Source: Tyzzerella sp. UBA1042 (GTDB lineage Bacteria > Bacillota > Clostridia > Lachnospirales > Anaerotignaceae). Taken from it: a stretch of DNA of 6,577 bases. Where the stretch lies: contig DCDZ01000008.1 in NCBI GenBank assembly GCA_002316675.1, positions 1-6,577 of the forward strand. The letters run 5' to 3'. The notes beneath the pieces are model-generated. The model was not told where the DNA came from and did not search any database. It saw nothing but the letters and a program-made list of their open reading frames with translations. This document shows positions 1 to 4,912 of the stretch, piece after piece; positions within the stretch are counted from its first letter, which is position 1; each line of letters begins with the position of its first letter. A program made the position numbers and the translations under genes.

Positions 1-270
1 CTAATTGCTTGAATAGGCTAGGTGTCATTGAGGTATGAAAGAATATTTTCTTCCAAAGCCCGATTCCGATAGGGTTTATTAAAGTACATCTAATCCAAAG
101 ACTGTCTTTCTAATTTCTTCAAAAAGCGACTGATTGGTACTTTGAGTAACTGCCTTTATTTTTCTGTTACAGTTTGCGGAAACTCAAGCCAAAGATCTGT
201 CTGTTTTTGGGCTTTTAGGCGCAAGCCTTTCCTGAAATGCCCTATAGGTTTGGGCAATATGGTAAAAGCT
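1..270. other. No supportable gene; short coding-like fragments only
   Basis: This stretch lies downstream of the minus-strand DUF2798 gene. The minus strand contains short open pieces that look protein-like but sit in different frames and are broken by stops. One ends with a TAA at 79-81, and another, overlapping 30-100, begins MYFNKPYRNR and stops at a TAG. They could be the decayed end of a gene that once followed the DUF2798 gene, but no family is recognisable and no start with a ribosome binding site is visible. The plus-strand open frame at 142-342 has no Shine-Dalgarno sequence and a cysteine/phenylalanine-rich composition typical of a chance frame. No convincing terminator was seen either. 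Confidence 0.4.
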
Positions 271-753
271 TTATTCCAGCACTGTGCCCATCGGAAATGC
301 TGTGCGAAATATTTTACGCACAAGAGGGCCTGCTATAAGTAATTGAAACGGCAGCGCCATAATAAAGTTTTTCGGGATATTCCCAAGCCACATCAGACCC
401 AACCGACCCCATACACCGGATTGGATTGTTCCATGCAGTGCGCCATACAAGGACATAATCAATACCATTGGTATCACGATGCAGCATGAAATGACAATTT
501 GCTTTTTCATCACACTGCTTTCCGGTGTTAGAAAAAATTGAAAGGCAACTCTTTTTGCCAGCTTGGAAACCAAGAACCAGTCAACGCACAATGCAAAAAT
601 GAATGACAGGGGAAACCCCATCCAGGCTGCTTTGACGCTCTCGACCGACAACGCTCCCATCTGCCAAGAAATGTTATAGATGCTCATCCAAAGCACCATG
701 GTAAAACACATCAGAACCGAATAAATACTACTTTCTCTTTTGTTTTGCGGCAT
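271..753 (-). CDS. DUF2798 family integral membrane protein
   Basis: Predicted 160-aa inner-membrane protein made of two tandem DUF2798-like halves. Four hydrophobic segments are visible at about residues 10-31, 45-66, 86-108 and 124-147. The loops carry basic residues (SKLAKR, VRKIF), and the second half contains the family-like stretch WLGNIPKNFIMALPFQLL. The biochemical function of DUF2798 is unknown; members are small cytoplasmic-membrane proteins, often in single-gene units. The start chosen is the ATG at 753, because AGGAGG lies at 760-765 on the minus strand, six bases away. A start at 771 would place this ribosome binding site inside the coding sequence. The gene is transcribed divergently from the radical SAM operon, across a 313-bp intergenic region. 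A 13-bp palindrome in its promoter region suggests control by a dimeric regulator that is not encoded next to it. I am confident of the coding call and the family, and have no basis for a substrate or partner. Confidence 0.88.
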   Translation of the reverse strand: MPQNKRESSIYSVLMCFTMVLWMSIYNISWQMGALSVESVKAAWMGFPLSFIFALCVDWFLVSKLAKRVAFQFFLTPESSVMKKQIVISCCIVIPMVLIMSLYGALHGTIQSGVWGRLGLMWLGNIPKNFIMALPFQLLIAGPLVRKIFRTAFPMGTVLE

Positions 754-783
754 TTCTATCCTCCTAATCATTTTTAGCTTTGT

Positions 784-814
784 ATCAAATTCACTGCGGT
801 AACCGCAATGTAAA
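784..814 (-). promoter_or_regulatory. Candidate promoter with central palindromic operator for the DUF2798 gene
   Basis: On the minus strand TTTACA (814-809) and TTTGAT (789-784) resemble -35 and -10 hexamers separated by 19 bp. Between them lies a perfect palindrome, TGCGGT-A-ACCGCA (795-807). A long 19-bp spacer holding a dyad is the arrangement recognised by MerR-family activators, although a TetR- or MarR-type repressor would also fit. The -10 matches the consensus at only four of six positions, which suits an activator-dependent promoter. No candidate regulator gene is adjacent, so the cognate protein is unknown. Confidence 0.45.
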
Positions 815-994
815 GCTATACCATATTATGATAGCAGGTTTTTTATTTCTGTGTAAGTAAAATATTTTTAAAACTGCAAACTATCTTTTTATCTAATGAT
901 TATACTTACTTCCTAATTTTTGTCGAGCCTATTCAGGATGCCCTACTTACAACGGAAGCAAATCGGCGGCAGTATCATCTAAAATAAAAGCTTT

Positions 995-1022
995 ATAACA
1001 TGACGTTCTGTTGTCATGTTAT
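995..1022. promoter_or_regulatory. Operator copy 1: perfect 10-8-10 inverted repeat
   Basis: ATAACATGAC (995-1004) and GTCATGTTAT (1013-1022) are exact reverse complements separated by eight bases (GTTCTGTT). The dyad covers the -35 region of the promoter for the radical SAM-WYL operon, and its right arm ends five bases before the -10 hexamer. A closely related 28-bp element lies at 2854-2881 before the next transcription unit, matching at 23 of 28 positions. The likely ligand is the WYL regulator encoded as the second gene of this operon, which would make the site autoregulatory. That assignment is inference from position and recurrence; the repeat itself is directly visible. Confidence 0.75.
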
Positions 1023-1024
1023 TG

Positions 1025-1033
1025 TGCTATAAT
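1025..1033 (+). promoter_or_regulatory. Extended -10 promoter of the radical SAM-WYL operon
   Basis: TGCTATAAT is a perfect extended -10 element (TGN plus TATAAT at 1028-1033). The hexamer 17 bp upstream (1005-1010, GTTCTG) is a poor -35 and falls inside the operator spacer. A transcript would start near 1040 and carry a leader of about 27 nt before the ATG at 1067. Overlap with the dyad at 995-1022 implies either repression by steric occlusion or activation that compensates for the weak -35. Confidence 0.7.
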
Positions 1034-1066
1034 GGATTCCATAAAAGAAAAAGGAGCGGAGCATAT

Positions 1067-1930
1067 ATGCATTATGCCGATTACAAAGCCATACTCTCAC
1101 CGCAAAACAGTATAAACCTATATCGTGGTTGTTCGCATGGCTGTATTTATTGTGACAGCCGAAGCGCCTGCTATCAAATGAACCACGATTTTGAGGATAT
1201 AGAGGTTAAGCGCAATGCCCTGCGTATTTTGGAGAAGCAGCTGCGACGAAAAAGAAATCCTTGCATGATTAGCACCGGCGCCATGGGTGACCCTTATATT
1301 CCTTTTGAGGAAGAATTACAAGCGACCCGCCAATGCCTTATGCTCATTGCGCGCTATGGCTTCGGGCTTACAATTCTTACTAAGTCCGCTCGTATTCTTC
1401 GGGATTTACAGCTGCTGAAAGCCATAAACGAAAAAACGAAGTGTGTCGTACAAATGACATTAACCACCCATGATGAAGATTTATGCCGAAAACTGGAGCC
1501 AAGGGTATCTACCACAATGGAAAGAGTTCATGTTCTGGAAGTCATGCGGGATAATGGCATACCAACCGTTGTATGGCTTAGTCCGATTTTACCTTTTATC
1601 AACGATACGGAAGAAAATCTTCACGGATTGTTAGATTACTGTATACAGGCAAAGGTGCAGGGAATTATGTGTTTCGGGTTTGGTATGACTTTACGAGAGG
1701 GCAACAGAGACCATTTTTATGCCCAGCTTGACCGGCTTTTTCCCGGTATGCAGCAAAAATATAGCCGCTCCTTTGGAAATGCGTATCTATGCAACAGCCC
1801 CAATCACCACCGCTTGATGACTGTTTTCAAAGAGATATGTGAGCAGCACAATATTTTCTGGAAGCCCGCTGATGTTTTCGCTTATTTACAGACCTTTGAA
1901 ACAAAAGACCAACAGCTATCTTTATTTTAA
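1067..1930 (+). CDS. SPL-like (COG1533-type) radical SAM protein
   Basis: Predicted 287-aa cytoplasmic radical SAM enzyme. The cluster-binding motif CSHGCIYC is at residues 22-29, with Cys22, Cys26 and Cys29 as CX3CX2C, and it is preceded by NLYRG as in the spore photoproduct lyase-like family. STGAMGDPYIP (about residues 69-79) is the SAM-side loop typical of this group, and LSPILPFINDTEEN (about 173-186) is also characteristic. The protein would bind a [4Fe-4S] cluster and cleave S-adenosylmethionine to a 5'-deoxyadenosyl radical. True spore photoproduct lyases repair UV-induced thymine dimers, but most relatives of this wider family have no assigned substrate, so no specific repair reaction can be claimed. 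The ATG at 1067 is chosen because AAGGAG lies at 1051-1056, whereas an upstream ATG at 1016 would overlap the promoter. The gene precedes the WYL regulator by only 14 bp, so the two are probably co-transcribed. It is shorter than classical lyases of roughly 340 residues. Confidence 0.9.
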   Translation: MHYADYKAILSPQNSINLYRGCSHGCIYCDSRSACYQMNHDFEDIEVKRNALRILEKQLRRKRNPCMISTGAMGDPYIPFEEELQATRQCLMLIARYGFGLTILTKSARILRDLQLLKAINEKTKCVVQMTLTTHDEDLCRKLEPRVSTTMERVHVLEVMRDNGIPTVVWLSPILPFINDTEENLHGLLDYCIQAKVQGIMCFGFGMTLREGNRDHFYAQLDRLFPGMQQKYSRSFGNAYLCNSPNHHRLMTVFKEICEQHNIFWKPADVFAYLQTFETKDQQLSLF

Positions 1931-1944
1931 ATTGGGGTGAGAAA

Positions 1945-2862
1945 ATGCAGATCAACAGGCTCTTTGAAATCGTATATCTTTTGCTGAACAAAAAAAGAGT
2001 AACCGCAAAGGAATTAGCCGAACATTTTGAAGTATCCAAGCGAACCATACTGCGGGATATTGACACGCTCTCAATGGCAGGGATACCCATTTACACATCC
2101 CAAGGCAAAGGCGGCGGCATCTCTATATTGGACCATTTTGTGCTAAACAAGTCTGCTATTTCAGACGAGGAGCAAAATCAGATTTTATTAGCCCTGCAAA
2201 GCCTTGCATCTACGCAGTGCGTGGACACAAGCCGGTTACTGTCAAAACTAAGTACCCTATTTCATAAAACAGATACCAGTTGGATTGAGGTGGATTTTTC
2301 CCGTTGGGGAAATATCGAGCCGGATAAGGAACGATTTGAAATACTCAAACAGGCAATTTTAAAAAAGCAAGCCCTTATATTCACCTATTCCAGTTCATAC
2401 GGTGAAATCACGAACAGAACGGTATATCCGCTAAAACTGGTATTCAAATCTAAAGCATGGTATTTGCAGGCATACTGCTTGTTGAAAAAGGATTATCGGA
2501 TATTCAAAATAAGCCGTATGCTTTCCGTGACGGTTACAGCCAATTGTTTTGCCGGTCAAGAATTTATACTCCCGCCAATAGAGCCGGAAAACTTAACATC
2601 GCCTGACCTTGTTCCCTTGGAATTGCGCTTTGCTCCTTATGCTGCATACCGTGTTTATGACGAGTTTGATCTTAAGAAAGTGGCAAAAAACGAGGATGGT
2701 TCTCTCACAGTTAAAATAGCCTTGCCAAATGATGATTGGCTTTATAATTTTCTGCTGTCTTTTGGAACAGCCGTCAAAGTTGTGGAGCCAGCAAATGTTA
2801 GGGATATACTGCTTGCACAGGCGAAGGAAATCATAAAGTTTTATTCCTCTGATAAAACATGA
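1945..2862 (+). CDS. YafY-type HTH-WYL transcriptional regulator
   Basis: Predicted 305-aa cytoplasmic DNA-binding regulator. Residues about 1-60 form an HTH_11/DeoR-like winged helix (AKELAEHFEVSKRTILRDI is the helix-turn-helix), followed by a glycine-rich wing (QGKGGGI). A WYL domain occupies about residues 130-220, with the literal Trp-Tyr-Leu at 172-174 and the usual YPLKLVFKSKAWYL context. A C-terminal WCX-like region follows to the end. WYL domains are sensor modules; known examples respond to nucleic-acid or nucleotide-type ligands, as in PafBC and DriD of the DNA damage response and BrxR-type phage defence regulators. The start is supported by GGGGTGAG at 1934-1941, although the four-base or shorter gap to the ATG is tight. 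It sits 14 bp after the radical SAM gene, in one operon. Its TGA stop lies inside operator copy 2, and a matching operator precedes its own operon, so it probably controls both flanking units. Activator or repressor mode cannot be told from sequence. Confidence 0.93.
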   Translation: MQINRLFEIVYLLLNKKRVTAKELAEHFEVSKRTILRDIDTLSMAGIPIYTSQGKGGGISILDHFVLNKSAISDEEQNQILLALQSLASTQCVDTSRLLSKLSTLFHKTDTSWIEVDFSRWGNIEPDKERFEILKQAILKKQALIFTYSSSYGEITNRTVYPLKLVFKSKAWYLQAYCLLKKDYRIFKISRMLSVTVTANCFAGQEFILPPIEPENLTSPDLVPLELRFAPYAAYRVYDEFDLKKVAKNEDGSLTVKIALPNDDWLYNFLLSFGTAVKVVEPANVRDILLAQAKEIIKFYSSDKT

Positions 2863-2881
2863 CGGGGTGTTGTCATCTTAT
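2854..2881. promoter_or_regulatory. Operator copy 2: related 10-8-10 inverted repeat
   Basis: AAAACATGAC (2854-2863) and GTCATCTTAT (2872-2881) flank an eight-base spacer (GGGGTGTT). Each arm differs from operator copy 1 at one position; the whole element matches at 23 of 28. Internally, 8 of 10 arm positions are complementary, and the core ATGAC-N8-GTCAT is perfect. The left arm contains the TGA stop of the WYL gene (2860-2862), so coding and regulatory sequence overlap. It lies just upstream of the -10-like element for the zinc-ribbon-ClbS pair. Confidence 0.72.
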
Positions 2882-2884
2882 AGA

Positions 2885-2893
2885 TGGTAAGAT
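2885..2893 (+). promoter_or_regulatory. Candidate extended -10 promoter of the zinc-ribbon-ClbS unit
   Basis: TGGTAAGAT holds an extended TGN followed by TAAGAT (2888-2893), four of six matches to TATAAT. It lies six bases after the right arm of operator copy 2, against five bases in the first promoter. There is no good -35; the region 17 bp upstream falls in the operator spacer, as in the first promoter. The predicted transcript starts near 2900 and carries a leader of about 37 nt before the ATG at 2937. Confidence 0.5.
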
Positions 2894-2936
2894 CGTATCA
2901 AAGAATCAATTCACAATGAAAGAAGGAGGTTTTAGT

Positions 2937-3203
2937 ATGGAAGAAAAATATTGTCAGTGCTGCGCAATGCCCATGGGTGCGACGGAGGAAATGTATGGAA
3001 AAAATGCAGACGGCAGCAAAAATGAGGATTACTGCAAATATTGTTTTGAAAACGGTGTCTTTACAACCGACTGCACGATGGATGAAATGATTGAATTTTG
3101 TGTTCCCCACATGGTTTCAGCCAATTCCGCCATGACGGAGGAGGAAGCCCGTAACAGGATGAAAGGGTTTTTTCCCACACTCAAACGGTGGAAAACAGTA
3201 TAA
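2937..3203 (+). CDS. Small zinc-ribbon domain protein
   Basis: Predicted 88-aa soluble protein. An N-terminal zinc ribbon is formed by CQCC (Cys6 and Cys9, with Cys8 also present) and YCKYC (Cys33, Cys36). This pattern, with CAMPMG after the first pair and a C-terminal MTEEEARNRMKGFFPTLKRW segment, fits the putative zinc-ribbon domain family often found beside YafY/WYL regulators and small stress proteins in Firmicutes. Two more cysteines (about 46 and 56) could join metal binding. The molecular role is unknown. The ATG at 2937 is chosen because AAGGAGG at 2923-2929 is ideally spaced. The in-frame ATG at 2859 overlaps the WYL stop as ATGA but has no ribosome binding site and arises from the operator sequence. 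The ClbS-like gene follows after 56 bp and is probably co-transcribed. Confidence 0.87.
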   Translation: MEEKYCQCCAMPMGATEEMYGKNADGSKNEDYCKYCFENGVFTTDCTMDEMIEFCVPHMVSANSAMTEEEARNRMKGFFPTLKRWKTV

Positions 3204-3259
3204 ATTTGGCATGGGTATGGTATTTTCCATTCCTTCCTGCCACAAGGAGGATAATTGCA

Positions 3260-3805
3260 ATGGGTAGAGCAACAACAAAGTCTGATTTGCTAAAATCAGC
3301 CACTGTACAGTTTGAGAAGCTATGGAAACTCATTGATTCTATGACGGAGGACGAGCAAGCTGCAACCTTTCACTTTGGCGATCATTTCAACAAGAAAGAA
3401 GCGCATTGGGAGCGAGATAAAAATCTGCGTGATGTGCTTGTGCATTTATATGAGTGGCATCAGCTGTTATTGCATTGGGTTGAAGTAAACCAAAATGGTG
3501 AAGCCAAGCCGTTTTTGCCGGAGCCGTACAACTGGAAAACCTATGGAAAAATGAATGTGGAGTTTTGGCGTAAACACCAGTCTACGCCTTATGAAGACGC
3601 AAAGAAAATGCTCCAATTCAGCCACAAGCAAGTGATAGATCTGATTGAAAGGTTTACAAATGAAGCGCTGTTTGCAAAACAATACTTTGATTGGACAGGG
3701 ACCTCTACCCTTGGTGCCTATTGTGTTTCAGCAACAGCAAGCCATTATGATTGGGCAATGAAAAAGATAAAAGCACACCTTAAGGCATATAGGAAGGTCA
3801 AATAA
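3260..3805 (+). CDS. ClbS/DfsB family four-helix bundle protein
   Basis: Predicted 181-aa cytoplasmic protein of the ClbS/DfsB family, related to DinB-like four-helix bundles. Visible family features are the N-terminal RATTKSDLLKSA, then RDKNLRDVLVHLYEWHQLLLHW in the first half, LPEPYNWKTYGKMNVEFW in the middle, and a closing GTSTLGAYCVSATASHYDWAMKKIKAHLK. In E. coli ClbS is a cyclopropane hydrolase that protects the producer from the genotoxin colibactin; most homologues, found far more widely, have no tested substrate. The length is close to that of characterised ClbS, at roughly 170 residues. The ATG at 3260 is chosen for the AAGGAGG at 3244-3250; an upstream in-frame ATG at 3188 would overlap the zinc-ribbon gene and lacks such a site. 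No colibactin-like synthesis genes are in the window, so a resistance or general stress role is more plausible than self-immunity. It is the last gene of the cassette controlled by the repeated operator. Confidence 0.9.
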   Translation: MGRATTKSDLLKSATVQFEKLWKLIDSMTEDEQAATFHFGDHFNKKEAHWERDKNLRDVLVHLYEWHQLLLHWVEVNQNGEAKPFLPEPYNWKTYGKMNVEFWRKHQSTPYEDAKKMLQFSHKQVIDLIERFTNEALFAKQYFDWTGTSTLGAYCVSATASHYDWAMKKIKAHLKAYRKVK

Positions 3806-3852
3806 AATGACGGTTTATAGATCAAGAATATAGGTCATGCTACGATGGGGCT

Positions 3853-3880
3853 ACAATAGGCGGATATACCGCCGTATTGT
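3853..3880. repeat. Strong stem-loop downstream of the ClbS-like gene
   Basis: ACAATA (3853-3858) plus GGCGG (3859-3863) pairs with CCGCC (3869-3873) and TATTGT (3875-3880). This gives 11 base pairs with a five-base loop (ATATA) and a single bulged G at 3874. It lies 47 bp after the ClbS stop. Neither strand has a T-run directly after it, so it is not a classical intrinsic terminator; it could stabilise or process the 3' end of the upstream mRNA, or mark a relic element. Confidence 0.6.
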
Positions 3881-3897
3881 GCCGAAAAAACTGTCGT

Positions 3898-4107
3898 TCA
3901 GCGGAATGGGAATGCCATAAAAACTTTATCAATGTCTATTGACACCAGAAAAGTGATGGGAAATGATTCTTGATGCTGTGCTTTCGGCCTCCATACAAGG
4001 CCTAAGGAAAGCACACATACCAGAGCTGCGTTTGCAGTGTTTACATAGAGGGCGGCTCTTTGCATAAGGCATACGATCGCCGCGGCAAGAAAATAAGCAT
4101 GGAAATT
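3898..4107 (-). pseudogene. Possible decayed membrane-protein fragment, unidentified
   Basis: On the minus strand 69 codons are open between a TGA at 4110-4108 and a TGA at 3900-3898. The translation is alanine- and valine-rich with two hydrophobic runs (AYFLAAAIVCLM and AALVCVLSLGLVW), then a polar segment ending KVFMAFPFR. The first in-frame ATG is well inside the frame and no ribosome binding site was found. An open stretch in another frame (about 4107-4180) lies just upstream and could be joined by a frameshift. The composition is more protein-like than the competing minus-strand frame at 3929-4111, but 69 open codons can occur by chance and no family is recognised. Confidence 0.22.
3978..4014. 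repeat. Long interrupted inverted repeat
   Basis: GTGCTTTC (3978-3985) pairs with GAAAGCAC (4007-4014), and GGCCT (3986-3990) pairs with AGGCC (3998-4002). Together they give 13 base pairs around a seven-base loop, with a four-base bulge (TAAG, 4003-4006) on one side. No T-run follows on either strand. It falls within the possible decayed reading frame, so it could be a relic of coding sequence or an independent structured element. Its function is unknown. Confidence 0.5.
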
Positions 4108-4213
4108 TCAAAAACTATGCATTGCCAAAAGCCTATGGTAACCTGTCTCACTACCCGTGCTTCTTCAGGGTGCCCTACGGGGTAATATCAATCCATACCT
4201 GCCCAGTGCCAGG

Positions 4214-4239
4214 AAAAAGGAACAGCCTGATTGGGCTGT
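4214..4239 (-). terminator. Probable intrinsic terminator of the minus-strand microprotein gene
   Basis: On the minus strand ACAGCC (4239-4234) and GGCTGT (4227-4222) form a six-base-pair stem around a six-base loop, followed by TCCTTTTT (4221-4214). The hairpin begins about 72 bp after the stop of the 58-aa gene at 4312-4488. The stem is short and the T-run is displaced by two C residues, so efficiency may be moderate. Confidence 0.5.
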
Positions 4240-4311
4240 CATATTCATATAGCTTTGTCCGTTTCCCTCATACGGGTATAACATAGCCACGGTATCATGA
4301 CGCCCGGGAGG

Positions 4312-4488
4312 TCATAGAGACTTTTTGGATATTAAAGTGTTTTCTTTCCAACCCCAGAACAATCGCGGTTCAGACACAGCGTTCTTTTTAAGGGGTTCCT
4401 CCCCTATTCTTGCGGCGATTGCACCACCAGCGGGCAGAATATGCACGGCCGATATGATGATTGCCGCAACAATAAAAATCCAGAGCAT
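4312..4488 (-). CDS. 58-aa single-pass membrane microprotein, family unknown
   Basis: A short frame starting MLWIFIVAAIIISAVHILPA has one clear N-terminal hydrophobic helix (about residues 2-22). A mixed-charge tail of some 35 residues follows, containing GEEPLKK, a WGWKENT segment and a lysine-rich end. The start is well supported: AGGGGAGG at 4502-4495 on the minus strand sits six bases before the ATG at 4488. The open frame extends further upstream, but that part runs through a palindromic element and lacks a ribosome binding site, so it is not taken as coding. A likely terminator lies about 72 bp downstream. No homologous family is recognised; the tail would be cytoplasmic or external depending on orientation, which cannot be decided here. 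The gene stands alone between oppositely oriented transcription units. Confidence 0.55.
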   Translation of the reverse strand: MLWIFIVAAIIISAVHILPAGGAIAARIGEEPLKKNAVSEPRLFWGWKENTLISKKSL

Positions 4489-4558
4489 GATATGCCTCCC
4501 CTTTTTGAAACGAATATAACAAATGCTAGTTTTTTTAAACATCATCCTATGCTTTAGG

Positions 4559-4659
4559 AGGGGGCAGCGGAAACAAGCCATAAACCGAATGAATGGCCTA
4601 TGGCAAAATTGGTAGGAAGTATGTCGGATGACTTTACGTTTATGCCCTACCTGCCCCCT
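4559..4659. repeat. Imperfect palindrome of about 100 bp with 9-bp terminal inverted repeats
   Basis: AGGGGGCAG (4559-4567) is the exact reverse complement of CTGCCCCCT (4651-4659). Further in, GCCATAAAC (4577-4585) pairs with GTTTATGCC (4638-4646) at eight of nine positions. The interior holds smaller pairs such as GGTAGG (4611-4616) with CCTACC (4646-4651), which competes with the outer fold. On the plus strand a TTTTT run (4659-4663) overlaps the end of the right arm. This could be a small non-autonomous element (MITE-like) or a structured RNA. No clear target-site duplication was seen, and it lies immediately upstream of the minus-strand microprotein gene. Confidence 0.5.
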
Positions 4660-4762
4660 TTTTGTAATATCCCTTATCTTTCTTCCCTTAGCATAGTTTG
4701 CCAAAAAATCCTTTCGGAAATCCAAAAACTTCCATAATACTGCAAATTGTACAAAAAATTAA

Positions 4763-4780
4763 TCTAAATTTTGTCTAAAT
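4763..4780. promoter_or_regulatory. Tandem TCTAAAT direct repeats upstream of the glycosyltransferase promoter
   Basis: TCTAAAT occurs at 4763-4769 and again at 4774-4780, exactly 11 bp apart, on one face of the helix. This spacing is typical of binding sites for OmpR/PhoB-type response regulators. The pair ends 37 bp before the TATAAT at 4818-4823, a position suited to an activator. The repeats are AT-rich, so chance cannot be excluded, and no response regulator is encoded in the window. Confidence 0.3.
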
Positions 4781-4817
4781 CCTTCATAACGCAAATATGG
4801 TTTTTACAATGAAGTAT

Positions 4818-4823
4818 TATAAT
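4818..4823 (+). promoter_or_regulatory. -10 element for the glycosyltransferase operon
   Basis: A perfect TATAAT lies 89 bp before the ATG at 4913. No good -35 is present at normal spacing. The predicted leader of about 83 nt can form a stem: AATGGT plus ATAG (4827-4837, one bulged G) pairs with CTAT plus ACCATT (4871-4880), ending some 20 bases before the ribosome binding site. No known riboswitch class was recognised. Confidence 0.5.
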
Positions 4824-4912
4824 TGAAATGGTGATAGAAATGTCGACCCATTAAGATAGAACGATATTTGCTATACCATTATCCCAATCATATTTTATTA
4901 TGGAGGTATAAA

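Larger units (their letters stand above)
3806..4311. other. Long gap without confident genes, rich in inverted repeats
   Basis: Between the ClbS-like gene and the minus-strand microprotein there is no frame with a credible start. The gap contains the stem-loop at 3853-3880, the interrupted repeat at 3978-4014, a possible decayed minus-strand frame and the terminator at 4214-4239. Several short minus-strand frames read like protein (for example one containing LFLFPGTGQVWIDITP near 4185-4260) but change frame every few dozen codons, as in a degraded gene. No transposase motif was recognised. Confidence 0.4.

Noticed and set aside
142..342. Plus-strand frame of 66 codons.
   Set aside because: It has no ribosome binding site and a low-complexity cysteine/phenylalanine-rich composition, and it overlaps the end of the well-supported DUF2798 gene.
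10..935. TGAATAGGCT (10-19) and its reverse complement AGCCTATTCA (926-935) flank the DUF2798 gene, like ends of a mobile unit.
   Set aside because: A single 10-bp match is expected by chance at this distance, flanking bases do not match, and no transposase or target duplication is present.
1827..2090. Minus-strand frame of 87 codons.
   Set aside because: It is antisense to the radical SAM and WYL genes, both with clear domains; a shadow frame.
3808..3838. ATGAC and GTCAT half-sites after the ClbS-like gene.
   Set aside because: They are 21 bases apart and the outer arms do not match, so they do not form the operator.
3929..4111. Minus-strand 60-codon frame with several cysteines, suggestive of a zinc-binding protein.
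   Set aside because: It starts at a TTG without a ribosome binding site, and the cysteine spacing fits no recognised zinc motif.
4297..4315. ATGAC-N9-GTCAT around CCCGGG, resembling a third operator copy.
   Set aside because: The spacer is nine rather than eight bases, the outer arm bases do not match the two operators, and no promoter follows; probably coincidence.
4489..4725. Upstream extension of the minus-strand microprotein frame to 137 residues.
   Set aside because: The extension runs through the 101-bp palindrome, has an arginine/histidine-rich implausible sequence and no ribosome binding site, whereas the ATG at 4488 has a strong one.
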